NCBI GenBank assembly: GCA_032622095.1
Contig: CP136061.1
Location: 174,615,692 to 174,679,691, forward strand
Direction of reading: 5' to 3'
DNA: 64,000 nucleotides
DNA from: Siphonodentalium dalli
Lineage: Eukaryota > Mollusca > Scaphopoda > Gadilida > Siphonodentaliidae
Of this stretch, positions 1-11,183 are shown in pieces (within the stretch, counting starts at the first letter, position 1; every line of letters starts with the position of its first letter). The notes under the pieces were generated by a model, which did no database searches, was not told the DNA's origin, and saw nothing but the letters and a program-made list of their open reading frames with translations. A program made the position numbers and the translations under genes.

Positions 1-2743
1 AATACTGTATAGCACAAATGTGCATCGATCGGCCGTTTTGTTCTCTCGTTTGATTAATAAAATTATTATTCTCCGCGCATTAACACTGCCAAATACTCAA
101 GTAAATTGGCCATATCATGATGTGAAAAATCAAAGAAATGACATTGTTTAACATTAGTTACTTTTATTTGAACACAAGAGTTCACGAGACAAACGCGGCT
201 ATTTTTAAATTGAAAGTGCGCATTAATTCCGAATAGTGCTGCATTTACCGCGAATTACTTATCGGCACTGTCTTGTCATTTTATATTGAATATGATTGCT
301 CAAAATTTCACTAAGAGAAAGCACTTTTCTCGATCATAAGATACAATGTAGACACGAAAGAATTGTTTAATTTATTAATTGCACAAGATATGTGCGGTAC
401 GAATGTATTGACTGCAATGTCAAGGTCAAAAACCGGTGCGTTGTAAATTGAAGTAAACAAAAAAACACGTGCGTTGTAATCGATGGCACAATGTTGACTA
501 GTTTGGACTAATAATGCAGTCAATTGTAACTGAATTTACACGTAACTATCCAAGAGTTGATAGGCCACTTGATGATTTATTTTATGTTTCATTTCACCAC
601 GTAGCCATGGCTTAAAACATTAATAAATCACTCAATTTCGTGATATGGTTTTCCGACAGAGAAATTGAAACTGAATGTCACATTGATCTGTTGACAAAAC
701 AAAACTTACCTTTCGTTTGTTTATTACATTTATTGTTATAAATATAAATCTACTAAATATTCACCATACTATCATGCTTGGGGAGGGGGATTCACAACTC
801 TGGATTTTTTTTTTTACTCCCAGTCCCCATCCATACAGATGAACATAATTTCATAAATCAGGAGCCACATAATATAACATTTAGTAATAATACATGTTTT
901 CCCCCAAAAACTTTGACGTCACCAGAAAGTTCTGTTGGCTGGAGGTAATATTACTGTTGGGTAAATGGTTAATATCGAAAGTAAACTAAATAAAAGTTAG
1001 CAAGACATCTTTTTGAAAGACAAAAATGACGAAATATAGGAGCAGGCCTACTACAAATAAATCGCATCGTGTTACCTTGACCTTGATGATGCAATCGTGA
1101 AATTCGACACTGTCAACATAATTAGGCTATGTTCAACTTATCGAAATAATCAATGCAGCATTATAATTAGTAGTAATTACAGAAAACGAAATTAATGTAG
1201 AATATGAAAAGCAGCCCATGCACACATTTAATTGTCAGTTAAATGTTATGATTACTTCGCGTATTTATAACCTTTGCACTGCAGATTTGCATGGAATTTT
1301 CCATTCATATTTCCACACGCTCTTTATTTACCATATTACGATTCATGAAAAAGTATGGAATATTACTGCTAAATGTTGCTAAAACTTTACATGTACAGCA
1401 GGACACCCCCCCCCCCCCCCCCCATATGTCATGTTTCGAATTTCTATAGCATACTCTTGACTAAAGGGTAGAGAATCGTGTAGATATTCATGGCGTGCAT
1501 GATCGATCTACCCCCCCCCCCCCCCCCCCCCCCCCCCCCGAAACTGCATGACCATGCAGAATGTAGGCATAACAGCAAAATTTCCTGCTTAGGCTAAAGT
1601 TAAACCCACTGTGGATATATATTTTTCTTTCTACGGCTGTCTACTGGCGAGATTTGTTGTTTCCATGCATGTGCCGGTAAACAAAAATGCAATTGCCATG
1701 ATTGCGTTATAAAGCACATCAAATGCTGCATGGACATCGCACATATTCCAATATAAATTTCGCCTAGGCTATGTATATTCGGAATATAGGCCTATGTGTA
1801 CACAGGCCCGATATTTTTTTAAAGCTTGAGTTAAATTGTCCCATGTTTGAAATTGTTTTATAAATCCATTCACTGTGTGAAATCTTCGAGACGTATTACT
1901 CTGCAATGCCACGTGTGTTGTTCCCAGAAACGTAAATATTGTTGACCCCAATTCCTGGAATCGGGCTAAAAATAGAACATATACGACATCTCGTGTTAAG
2001 ACTGCACTCGATTGTGCATGCATTAATTGTGTCGTCGGCGATTCGCGATTAAATACAAATCTTTTACATTTGCCATAATATATGTATTTCTTTATTTCCT
2101 CCATATTTAAAAGTCGGATGTATTTAAACATATTACAAACACAATTAAGCTTTGAAGATAGTAGCCGCTGCATGCAACGCCGAAATAAATCTTAGAATTT
2201 AATCAATTGATGGATCTGTTCTATTTTTAGAAAGTGAAAGTAGCCACTTGCATTAAGGCCTACTATACATATTTGGGTATGCTCCCCGTGAATTTATTTA
2301 TTGATTTTGAAGATTTCCCGATGGGTGGGGTGTATTATCCAGGTAAAATACCGATATTGTACGTAGCACCCACTGATCACCACAGTATAACATATAATAG
2401 TTCTACGACACGTGCCCCCTGATACTTTAAAACTTTATACTAACGATTTCTCATGTTAGGAAACTATTAAATCAATAATAAAGATAGGCCTATAAAACAT
2501 AAAATCGCGATAACAGTCCGGAGTAATTCCGATACAGAAACTTTCCAAACAACATGCGTTGTTTTCGGAATATGATACTCCGAAATGAAAGTAAACTCCG
2601 ATAGATCGAATCCCGATAGACTATGTAAATATTCCGATAATTTCCCGAAAAACGTTGCGTCATTTCCCGATAATTTCCCGATAACTGTATATATAACTAT
2701 CGGTATCCTATCGGGATCCCGATAGTAGTTTTGAGATGACCCC
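1..2743 (-). mobile_element. E3 element nested in E0, left copy (partial)
   Basis: On the minus strand E3 starts at 2743 with GGGGTCATCTCAAAACTA, next to TTA at 2744-2746. Its first ~200 bases are copies of TATCGGGAAATT-type words. Homologues lie at 61197 onward, 23233-24905 and 18701-18841, and short scraps at 32230-32400 and 38276-38455. The far end is not in the window. Confidence 0.6.
1406..1539. repeat. Two long poly-C tracts
   Basis: C runs of 18 (1406-1423) and 29 (1511-1539) bases. The inverted copy has matching G runs of 28 (62401-62428) and 15 (62516-62530); the diverged copy near 24340 has only a short one. Such runs are error-prone in sequencing, so their lengths are uncertain. 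Confidence 0.9.
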
Positions 2744-3403
2744 TTAGCGATATAAACTATATTTGCAACATCGTCGGATTCTGAGAATACCGTAAACCCA
2801 GTGTATTTCAAATCTTGTATGCACCCAATAATATACTTACCAGTAGATATCATATTCCACCGGTTCAAATCCTGCACGCATATAATTATACAGTCGACAT
2901 AAATTTCGACTCAGTATATCATATAAATTCATCTGATATTATAATTATTACGGAGATGTTTACGTCGACTGATAATTATAGGCCTATTTTAGCATTGCGC
3001 GAATATGGTTTCTATTTATGGGGAGGTTATTTCCTCAGCGAAGCGGAAATGGCCGAGTCGCTGAGAATGGACGTAACATGTTACATGTCTTTCTCCGTTG
3101 TGTCTGGTATATATATAAACAATATACACGAAGAACCGAAACGACGATTTATTAAAAGCTCCTACGAAAATTCACGGGATCGGAGTTTTCCAAAACATAC
3201 CGCACTTGAAGAACGGGAACTCCGATATAAAACTCCGATTGAATCGGATGATTTTACCGACGACACAGCGAAAAATCTCCGACGGAATCGGAGTTTTATA
3301 CCGATACAAAAACTCCGATTGCCATCGGTATCGGAGATCGGAAATATCCATCGGAAACTCCGATTCCGACGGAAACTCCGTCGGAATTGGACAAGCTCCC
3401 TAA

Positions 3404-4590
3404 CTCTTTCGTTGCCGAGCTAATTTTACACCTAAATTGCCGGAGAATTTATGAGAAAACTGATTTTATTGTGGAAAAGTATGATACAATAATAGTCTTC
3501 TTCTTATGAAATAATGTTTCAAATATCAAGGACATGTATGTAGGTGATTAGCCAAAGAATTGCAGGTGAATATTTTGTCGAAGAATATTCACGACAATTA
3601 AGGGGCATAACTCCTTGTCATCCAAGGGAAATAACTCCAAATAAGGATTTTTTTTGCAATAATCCAATTGAAAAATGGCCCACAACCTGCTATATTCAAT
3701 ATTGGTTTTCTGAGACAGTATTCCAACGATGATGATCTGATAAATCTTTCTACTGTCTTTCTCATTTAAAAACTTGTAAGAATAAATTAGGGTCTAGTTC
3801 TGGTATAGCTGGACCATATCTGAGGAGCTACACAATGCAGGAGCCAATTTAGACTTTAGTTGCGACAGTTTACTACGAAAATAGCTAGGTTTTTTAATTG
3901 AGGAAAATGGCAATTTTGACTGTCAAAAAACAAAACAAAAATTGTGATATATAATTAAATCTCTAACTACAAGCTTATCATCATTGTGCTATAAATAAAA
4001 TAACAAAAATGACACATATGCATGTGGTCTAAACTGTCACTGAGGCACGCTGGGGCCTGTGGGAGTTTATAATCACGCCGTTTATTTTAGTGAATTACGT
4101 TTTTTACCTTGAAAAATAGGTGATTCATTCAGCAAAAACGGCAATATTGACTATTAAAAAAACTAATAAAACAATCTAAAGTACACATAATCTTTATTGT
4201 AATGTCAGGTTATCATACTATCATGTTTAAATTAGTTAATGCATTGGTAAAATGCAGATCTTTCATATAAATAATTGTCTAAAAATATTTTTCTGAAATT
4301 GTCGGCCATTTTGGATTTCCGACTGCGGATCTTACATTTTGTTTACAAACTTATTTCATTATTTTAATTTTCAAACGTCTTAAAAAGGATTAAAAATCAG
4401 ATATATACTGCAGAATTTAATTAGAAACAATTAAAACAATAATTTTATGAAACTTGAAAAACTTTTTTATTATTGTCATACAGTTGTGATCAAAATAATT
4501 ACGGTTACAATTATGGCCGATAATATCGGCCCTGGCAATTTACCGACCGGATATTTGGGCCGATAATATCGGCCCCTGGCAATCAAAGAG
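3404..4590. mobile_element. E16: TTAA-target non-autonomous DNA element
   Basis: The left end is CTCTTTCGTTGCC and the right end reads, inverted, CTCTTTGATTGCC, followed by TTAA at 4591-4594. On the left only TAA remains (3401-3403), because E0 lies against it. The right subterminal part has two copies of the palindrome GGCCGATAATATCGGCC. Its ends resemble those of E15 (15464-17313). No coding capacity seen. Confidence 0.6.
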
Positions 4591-4594
4591 TTAA

Positions 4595-5965
4595 AGACAG
4601 TTCATTCAACGTATCACAAACCCCATGGAATGTAAGTAACATGTCTACATTATTTAATGAAGATAATAAAGATTTGACATGAGTGGACATGAGTACACTG
4701 TTCAGCTATATAACTGTTGTAGTCCGATATCAAAGGTAGTTATCTGTTAAACTGTTCATCCCACAATAGAATAAACACCTACCTCACATATTCACAGTAG
4801 TTATCTTCACGGAGGGGGTCCCAGAAAACAGGCACAAATTACAAGTGTTAAATGTTATCAACAAGATTCAACCGATCGAAACTTAGTGCAACACACTAGA
4901 TTTCCCGGTAAACAGAAACTGAAAGTAAGTAATTTATAGGAATTCTGCCGGCAGTATCGCAGATAAATGGTCGCACACGATGACGTCTATTTAAGAACGT
5001 AATTCTAATGTTTCTCATCGTTTCTGTTCATTCCAATCTATGTTTTGTCGCTCATAACTGCGGCTGACATTTTTTTCATATAATCTGAATTGGATATCTG
5101 AAGTTCTAAACATAAGGTAATTTAAACGAAATCTAAACGAAATCTAAAGGAAATCTAAAGGTAATCTAAAGGAATTCTAAATATGCGGTGATTGATCATC
5201 GTCACGGTCATAATTTGCATAATGAATGTCTATTCTGAAGGGCATACATTCAAAATTATCTACGTGCTTCAATTTTGTGAATTCAGGTCATTTGGCATGT
5301 GTTATCTAGATGCAAAAAACGAGACTACACCAAACTAACACCGATTTGAAAATATCCGAATCGGCAGACAGATTCGGTGTCGATCTTGAATCTACTCCAC
5401 TACCATTGCCATCGTTGGCTAATGAATCGCTTGAACTTTTACAAAACAAATCATCAGTACGCCATTGTTTCAGTGCAGAAGGGTGTCCCCAAGTGACGTC
5501 AGCACCCAAAAGAGACTTCAAAATTTACGTTCCGGGGTAGCTTTGTTGCCTTTCGATTTACGTGGCCCGGAATGTCGGAAAAGAATAATCGTTTACTATG
5601 GGCATTGTTTTTCGATGCTAGAAGGTCGAGGGAACTCGAAAAGCATAAATGATACCAAAGTGCGGTGAATTGCGACTATCTCTTTAATATCAGGAAATTT
5701 GAAGACATAGGACATCCATTAATTTATATAAGAAATTAAAGCTACGCACATTTACTTAAAAGTAGCCTATTAACCTAATTCCCCATGATGGAATGCCAGG
5801 GCGACATTTGGTGGTGTAATGTACTCTGACATTTGTATTTTGACTGCCATTTTGGTAGCCATCTTTGATGAAATTGAACAGTTCTTTTGAATTGTGCTAA
5901 TAATTCTGAATATTTCTTTCCCTCACTGAATTCCGCTCATTCCTTTAAATCTATTGCTAGAATAT
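4595..5965. other. AT-rich spacer, no gene assigned
   Basis: Contains a minisatellite (5112-5180). A 76-codon plus-strand frame at 5310-5540 is rich in serine and leucine and overlaps a shorter frame starting ATG near 5573. The frames look a little protein-like but have no family signature, clear splice sites or promoter, so I do not call a gene. Confidence 0.4.
5112..5180. repeat. 11-bp minisatellite (AAATCTAAAGG-type)
   Basis: About six imperfect head-to-tail copies of an 11-base unit, e.g. GAAATCTAAAG. Confidence 0.85.
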
Positions 5966-6177
5966 AATGCTCCCCTCATCCAAGACTGGATGAAGGATGA
6001 GGGGAATTCTATGAACATAAGTGAATATGTGAGGGATTAAATAGCATATAGCTGTTGAGGGGTCAATCGATCTCTGTTCGTAGTGTGGGTCGAGTGAGTG
6101 AAACAAAAAGCATGCGAGTCCGTGCGCTCGTGTGACCTGCGCATCGACCCCTAGCCGTCGTTGACCCATCACTTTTT
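5966..6177. repeat. DIRS left inverted terminal repeat
   Basis: Bases 6034-6177 are the reverse complement of 11012-11155. The outer 68 bases (5966-6033) are unique to this end and contain their own snap-back (CCCCTCATCC...GGATGAGGGG). The first bases are AATGCTCCCC. Confidence 0.9.
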
Positions 6178-6228
6178 AAAGAGTCACCCAATTGTTGTGC
6201 AAAAGGGTGGGAAGAGATGGGAAGTCAT

Positions 6229-6338
6229 CCCTCACATATTCACTTATGTTCATAGAATTCCCCTCATCCTTCATCCAGTCTTGGATGAGGGGAGCATTCT
6301 ATTCCCATAAGCTCATATGTTCGGGATTAAATAGCAAG
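6229..6338. repeat. DIRS internal complementary region
   Basis: 6229-6300 is complementary to the outer left end (5966-6035) and 6298-6338 to the outer right end (11143-11183). The two halves share three bases (ATT at 6298-6300; AAT at both element ends), so this region is an inverted copy of the joined circle junction. This is the diagnostic DIRS-1 arrangement, thought to template completion of the ends. Confidence 0.92.
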
Positions 6339-6481
6339 TTTAAAGTCAACAATTGGGTACTGGTAGGAAAATCACAAACGACAACGTAGCACTGAGGTGT
6401 AATCCTGCCAAAAATAATAGATAGTATACAAAACTGAAAGTTCAACTGAGCACTTGGCATCACGAAAGTAATACTGAGAAA

Positions 6482-7636
6482 CTAGTCCTTGGTCAGTGGT
6501 CCCTGATCCGTCCTAGCAGACCCAGTCAAGATTGCTGCGGCAAAAAGAGATCCATCAGCGGGCTTCGCTGGATCCGATCTGTAATAGAATTTATAAAAAG
6601 TAGCAGCCGATGTCCAATTCACGGTTTTCAGAATGGTCTGCAGAGATACACCATTATTTAATGCAGTGGAGGTTGCTGCCCCCCGAATGGAATGTGCTTT
6701 GAACAAAGCCGTATTCACCCCCGCATCTGTCATCATAGACAGTATCCACCGAGAGACTGTGGAAGAAGAAACTTTCCGCAAAGTTTTAGCAGAAATGATA
6801 AGGTATCTATCTTTCCGACAATCTTGTGTGCGGGCAAGGTAATCTTTTAAAGTATGTACCACACACAAATCTTTGTTGTTAAAGTGCCGTAATTCTAACG
6901 CAGGTTGTGGGTTTGATGGACGTGATGTTTTCAAATGATGAGGGATATGACAAAGCACTCCGTCCGCAGTCCATTGGATATGATCAATATGAATAAGTGC
7001 CAAAGTTTGCGATCATTGTGCTGTAGTGAGTGCCAACAAACTGACTAATTTCAGCGTCAATTGTTGTAAGGTTAAAGTCGTATGAGGTGTCATAGCTTGG
7101 CAATGTGCCAGCAAAAGTGACACATCCCAAAACCCATTGTATCTGGGTTTAGGTGGCTTAGATAGAAAAACACCTTTCATAAGCCGAACTATCAGAGGAG
7201 AGTTTGAATATTTTTCCCCCGTTAATAACAATAATGTCTGGTTAATAGCTGAACGGTGGGTATTAAGCACACTGTAAGATTTGCCTTGATGTGCCAAGGT
7301 TGACAAATAATTTGCTATGGCAACCGCAGTCGGGTGAAAGGGATCGCATGATTGTGCAATACACCACAAATGCCACTGCTTCCAAGCCAGCCCATATTGT
7401 TTGTTGGTAGCTGGTTTCCATGAGTCAACGATGTAATTGACAGAGTGCTCTGATAAGCCTGATGTTGCACACCTCTGCCGGATATCATGCAAGCGAGTAG
7501 CTGCATTTTTGGTAGCAGAGGGTGAATCATGTTCGATAGTGGCATTTGTAATAGCGTGGTGCTGTGAGGTAAAAGAAACGGATCTGCCACGCACAAGCTG
7601 AGTAAAACTGGGAACCAGGGCTGTGTTGGCCACCAT
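6482..7636 (-). pseudogene. DIRS tyrosine recombinase, one in-frame stop
   Basis: Tyrosine recombinase that would integrate the circular DIRS cDNA in the nucleus. The N-terminal part (7636-7016) carries the core-binding-like region with SWKPATNKQYG and the SYSVLNTHRSAIN helix. The C-terminal part (to 6482) has the HxxR box (HSIRGA) and the nucleophile region (FYKFYYR). The frame is continuous except for TGA at 7013-7015, directly after LLALTTAQ. In this family that position is the first catalytic arginine; a single CGA-to-TGA transition explains both the stop and the lost residue. Without the stop the frame would be ~384 codons, normal for DIRS recombinases. It overlaps the RT frame by 322 bases in another frame. 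Readthrough is conceivable but would need arginine at that codon to be active. Confidence 0.9.
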
Positions 7637-9486
7637 GGTACTATTAGCAGTGCAATATCTACCTTGTCGTCTTGGATCTTTTGTAGTGACCTCATAATCA
7701 TTCTGAAAGGTGGAAACAGATAAGGTTTATGAAAGTTCCACATTTGATTGAAGGCATCTGTCCCAATAGCCTTAGTATTGAAATCCCACGAATAAAACTG
7801 TGGTAGTTGACTATTCAAATGAGTAGCAAATAAATCGACGTTCGGTCGCCAAGGTCGGATATGGAAACAGATTTCATCAAAGATATTGGTATTTAGTTGC
7901 CATTCCATATTGTCATCAAAATGACGGGACAAAAAATCAGCTTCATTTTGAACTCCCGGAATGTGAGATGCTGATAATTGTATGTTTCGGTTCAGAGCCC
8001 AGACGTGAATGTCTTTGCTCAAACAGTGAAGTGCCAACGATGGGCCTCCGTAATTATTTATGTAAGCAACTGCCGTTGTGTTATCAGATTTAACGTGAAT
8101 ATGCTGTGACTGGGCGTCAGTATAAATATGTAGCAACCCCAATTGAACTGCTTGGAGTTCAAGCAAATTGATATGATGGGAACTGTCAGCCTGTGACCAA
8201 CGACCATTGACAGACATAAATCCGTTGGTGGCCCCCCAGCCTTGCAAGGAAGCATCAGTTGTCAGTGCTGCTGATATTTTATCGAATCGAATGGGGCGAC
8301 CATTCATTGACATAATGTTATCAATCCACCAGTTCACTTCTGCGATAGCCTCAGTAGAGAGGGACATGTAACCATCATAATCATTATTACATAAGAGTAG
8401 TGCACGATTTTTGTCATGATCAAGGTGCCAATAATGAAATTGACTGAGATGAATAGCCCTGGACGCAGCATTATAATAGCCAATCAATTTTGCGGTGTCT
8501 CTAATTTTGGGCTTCAGGTTTCTGACAAATTTCTGCGATTGGTCAATAATATGGCGGATTTTAGCACTGGGTAAATAAACCATGAATGCTTTGGAGTCAA
8601 CAACGAATCCCAAATATGTAATTGATTGTTTGGGTTGAAGTGAAGATTTTTCCCAATTAATGCGGAAACCTAATGCTTGCAAGATATGAATCAAATATTG
8701 GGTGTTTTCTGAGCAAGTTGATTCTCTGTTATTCGCTATCAACGAATCGTCAATATAGTAAAACGATTTTATGCCACATGATCTTAAATGAGCATATAAC
8801 GGCTTCAAAACTTTCGTAAAAACTCTCGGAGCTGAAGACAACCCAAACGGAAGAACTGTAAAAGCCAGAAGTTTATTTAATCGTGGGTAAAAAAACTTGA
8901 GATACTTCCAGTGGTTTGGATGGATGCGTAAGCTGAAGTACGCTTTTTCAAGATCAACAGATGTGAAAAATTCATCCTTACTTATGCCTTCGAGCACTAT
9001 TTGTATTGTTTCTTGTTTGAAATGCATGTATTCTACAAATTTATTGAGATGCTGCAGGTTGAATACCGGTCTATGACCACCTGATTTCTTGGGCCGTAGA
9101 AAAATATTGGAGATAAATTCGCTTGATTCATGTTCAGTTTCAACAATAACGCCAGTGTTATACATGGACAGTATTTCGTTGTGCAAGATTTCAGATTCAG
9201 TTGTATTCAACTTAATAGGATTTGGAATGAATTTCTGGTAAGGCGTCGCAGAAAATTCAATTTTATAGCCTTGAACAGTATTCAAAATCCATTGATCAGA
9301 CGTATAGCATGCCCAATTATCCAAACGACAAGCGGTAGTCCCTGCTACAAATTTAGTGTCATTAGATAATGATTGATCGGTACTCACCAGTAACGTTTTC
9401 CTGGGTACTGGTTGCCCCGACGTTTGGCGTATTGGTACTTCGGCTTCCATTGGGGAGCAAACTTTTTGCCATTGTGTGGAGTCCAC
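7315..9486 (-). CDS. DIRS reverse transcriptase / RNase H / methyltransferase-like protein
   Basis: 723 codons, uninterrupted. Reverse transcriptase occupies about residues 90-300, with VDLEKAYFSLRIH (Asp178), LPFGLSSAP and the catalytic YIDD at 244-247. RNase H follows, with candidate acidic residues Asp411 (TTDAS), Glu443 (LLELQ), Asp468 (KSDNT) and Asp517 (ADFLSRH). The segment at 545-625, with DLFAT, GTDAF, FPPF and PWWP, is the conserved block usually annotated as a Dam-like methyltransferase in DIRS elements; whether it is active is not known. The start ATG lies 103 bases inside the end of gag, and the end overlaps the recombinase, so translation presumably depends on reinitiation, frameshifting or separate messages. 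No protease is present, as is normal for DIRS. Confidence 0.95.
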   Translation of the reverse strand: MDSTQWQKVCSPMEAEVPIRQTSGQPVPRKTLLVSTDQSLSNDTKFVAGTTACRLDNWACYTSDQWILNTVQGYKIEFSATPYQKFIPNPIKLNTTESEILHNEILSMYNTGVIVETEHESSEFISNIFLRPKKSGGHRPVFNLQHLNKFVEYMHFKQETIQIVLEGISKDEFFTSVDLEKAYFSLRIHPNHWKYLKFFYPRLNKLLAFTVLPFGLSSAPRVFTKVLKPLYAHLRSCGIKSFYYIDDSLIANNRESTCSENTQYLIHILQALGFRINWEKSSLQPKQSITYLGFVVDSKAFMVYLPSAKIRHIIDQSQKFVRNLKPKIRDTAKLIGYYNAASRAIHLSQFHYWHLDHDKNRALLLCNNDYDGYMSLSTEAIAEVNWWIDNIMSMNGRPIRFDKISAALTTDASLQGWGATNGFMSVNGRWSQADSSHHINLLELQAVQLGLLHIYTDAQSQHIHVKSDNTTAVAYINNYGGPSLALHCLSKDIHVWALNRNIQLSASHIPGVQNEADFLSRHFDDNMEWQLNTNIFDEICFHIRPWRPNVDLFATHLNSQLPQFYSWDFNTKAIGTDAFNQMWNFHKPYLFPPFRMIMRSLQKIQDDKVDIALLIVPWWPTQPWFPVLLSLCVADPFLLPHSTTLLQMPLSNMIHPLLPKMQLLACMISGRGVQHQAYQSTLSITSLTHGNQLPTNNMGWLGSSGICGVLHNHAIPFTRLRLP

Positions 9487-10952
9487 TGCCCGGTCTTCCG
9501 TTTGTCTAAAAAACCAGCCAGGCTGTGAGATGAAGTTTCACGTGGACTTTCACCGTGTGTTGTTTTGTAACGGTATTTCTTGACAAATCGTTTTGATGAG
9601 CTTGAAGATTTATTAAATTCCGAGATGTCTTGAATTTTCCGGCCGACGTCGTCTCCAAACAACAAAGTGGAGAAGGAATTGTCTTTGGAAAAGAGCTCTC
9701 TGAATTCTCCACCCAAAACCGGGAATAACGCATTTCTGCGTGTCATTGAGAGTTCAAAAGTCACTGTTCCTTGAAGAGCCAGTGATTCGGTAGCTAATGA
9801 TTTGACTAAAGCCATGTCTGGTTGTTTTTTCTTTAGCTGTTGCATCATTTTAAGGCTAGCCGTCATCGCCCCAGCATTGATTTTCTGCACTTTCTGTAAA
9901 TTAAGATCTTGAGTCTTAAGTGCTGAGCTGCGTACGAGTCCCCAAACTTCAGGGTTAACTTGAGGTGTCCCGATTTCCAGAGCATTATCAGGTATCGGGT
10001 GGCTTTTAACCACGGCATCAATCTTCTCTGGAGCTGGGCGCGTAGTGCACGCTCCGATTATAAACTTGGCCAGTCTGGCATCAGCCGGTGGACCGGCAGG
10101 ACCTGTCTTTCTCAAGCTAACTTCAGGTAACTCAAAATCGGAAATATAAGAGTCTGAGCTATGCTCATCAGTAGTATTTCCAAAAATGGCCTCAACATCG
10201 TCCTCCATAGAACTTTGTGTTGACCTGAGCCCCTGGGAGGAAAAATGCACAGCAGGACCAGTTGATTTGGGCTTCCTTTTAGGAATAGTATAGCAAGGAC
10301 GACGTGAATACCTAGTATCACTGTCATTGTCCTGATCAGTAGCAATACTCCCAGATGAAGAATGTTCATGAAAAGATGACCGAGAGGCAGCCCTTTGAAC
10401 CTCAAACGGGTCATGATCACCAAAGGGGTAACTTGGTGTAGTTTTAGTTAGTTTAGAGTCTACAGACTTAGTCGTTGATTTCGAACGATGTCGAGCACTA
10501 CACTTTGGCCTACGGCTCGCTGTAGCTGTGCTACGCTCCTGTTGTTTCCCTTTATTCCGTTTGGCCTGTGGCTCGTCTTGGAAAGGTAGAAAGCCATCGC
10601 TATTCCGCGTTGTTGACGGAAGAAATCCACGTTTCCCGGAAGTTGACGTTTTTGAAATACCGGAAGCGGGACCGGACTTCGACGAACCCCGTTTGCGAGA
10701 CAATATCTTTGAAGATGACCTGCTCGGGGTGTCCCCTAATAAATTATATTCAATCCGACCATTCCCGTCCTTGGTGGACTCAATGTCTGAATGGACGAGG
10801 GGTTTACACCGTTTCTTCGACTTCGGTAGAGAGACCACCGACGATAACGTCTTGGGAGGTTCTACGCCTGTCACTTCTTCCTTATCCGAAGTGAACCCCA
10901 AAAAACTGCGATCATCGTCGGAGTCCGACGCAAAGATTTCCAAAGAAGTCAT
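9384..10952 (-). CDS. DIRS ORF1 (gag-like) protein
   Basis: 522 codons, uninterrupted, first frame of the DIRS element. The N-terminus is acidic and serine-rich (SDSDDDRS). Residues ~60-270 are low-complexity Ser/Arg/Lys-rich. A probably folded part (~285-450) contains the regularly spaced leucines and methionines expected of a capsid-like helical region. The C-terminus is basic with glycine and glutamine (YAKRRGNQYPGKRYW). I see no CCHC zinc knuckle. By position it is the nucleic-acid-binding structural protein of the element; sequence alone does not prove function. The start lies ~60 bases inside the right terminal repeat, which probably carries the promoter. Confidence 0.85.
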   Translation of the reverse strand: MTSLEIFASDSDDDRSFLGFTSDKEEVTGVEPPKTLSSVVSLPKSKKRCKPLVHSDIESTKDGNGRIEYNLLGDTPSRSSSKILSRKRGSSKSGPASGISKTSTSGKRGFLPSTTRNSDGFLPFQDEPQAKRNKGKQQERSTATASRRPKCSARHRSKSTTKSVDSKLTKTTPSYPFGDHDPFEVQRAASRSSFHEHSSSGSIATDQDNDSDTRYSRRPCYTIPKRKPKSTGPAVHFSSQGLRSTQSSMEDDVEAIFGNTTDEHSSDSYISDFELPEVSLRKTGPAGPPADARLAKFIIGACTTRPAPEKIDAVVKSHPIPDNALEIGTPQVNPEVWGLVRSSALKTQDLNLQKVQKINAGAMTASLKMMQQLKKKQPDMALVKSLATESLALQGTVTFELSMTRRNALFPVLGGEFRELFSKDNSFSTLLFGDDVGRKIQDISEFNKSSSSSKRFVKKYRYKTTHGESPRETSSHSLAGFLDKRKTGQWTPHNGKKFAPQWKPKYQYAKRRGNQYPGKRYW

Positions 10953-11011
10953 AATACACGTGTTCTAGTTAGAACGTCACCAAAATCGACTGATGTCGAT
11001 CCTCTCAACCG

Positions 11012-11183
11012 AAAAAGTGATGGGTCAACGACGGCTAGGGGTCGATGCGCAGGTCACACGAGCGCACGGACTCGCATGCTTTTTGTTTCACTCACTCGAC
11101 CCACACTACGAACAGAGATCGATTGACCCCTCAACAGCTATATGCTATTTAATCCCGAACATATGAGCTTATGGGAATAGAAT
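11012..11183. repeat. DIRS right inverted terminal repeat
   Basis: 11012-11155 is the reverse complement of 6034-6177; 11156-11183 is unique to this end and ends GGGAATAGAAT. It lies upstream of gag on the coding strand, so it is the likely promoter region. Confidence 0.9.

Larger units (their letters stand above)
1..3400 (-). mobile_element. E0/E3 composite Harbinger-like element, left copy (cut by window edge)
   Basis: Read on the minus strand, the element begins at 3400 with GGGAGCTTGTCCAATTCC and runs left past base 1. It matches 60543-63939 in opposite orientation over its whole length with only scattered substitutions and small indels. The 3-bp flank at 3401-3403 is TAA (TTA on the element strand), the usual PIF/Harbinger target. 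About 3180-3400 carries many copies of the word ATCGGAGTTT in both orientations. At 2744 a second element (E3) begins inside it. No transposase frame is recognisable; long frames such as 2815-3423 are translations of the word array. Superfamily assignment rests only on terminus and target size. Confidence 0.7.
5966..11183 (-). mobile_element. DIRS-type retrotransposon, structurally complete
   Basis: DIRS elements copy through reverse transcriptase and integrate a circular intermediate with a tyrosine recombinase instead of a DDE integrase. Here the three expected reading frames lie in order on the minus strand (gag 10952-9384, RT/RNase H 9486-7315, recombinase 7636-6482). They are bounded by inverted terminal repeats that are unequal in length, with an internal complementary region (6229-6338) just inside the left end. 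There is no target-site duplication, as expected for recombinase-mediated insertion. The recombinase has one in-frame stop; gag and RT frames are open throughout. The element therefore looks recently active but this copy is defective for its own integration step. Confidence 0.93.

Noticed and set aside
1769-2173. 134-codon frame in E3 (also 61767-62120)
   Set aside because: No domain is recognisable, the right copy stops earlier and the diverged copy near 23740 does not keep the frame.
2850-2890. tRNA/SINE B-box (GGTTCAAATCC) with possible tRNA gene
   Set aside because: No A box, anticodon arm or matching acceptor stem could be placed around it; it lies in E0 next to the word array.
2815-3423. 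202- and 259-codon frames at the window ends as genes
   Set aside because: They translate the E0 word array and cross the element border into unrelated DNA; the two copies differ by indels.
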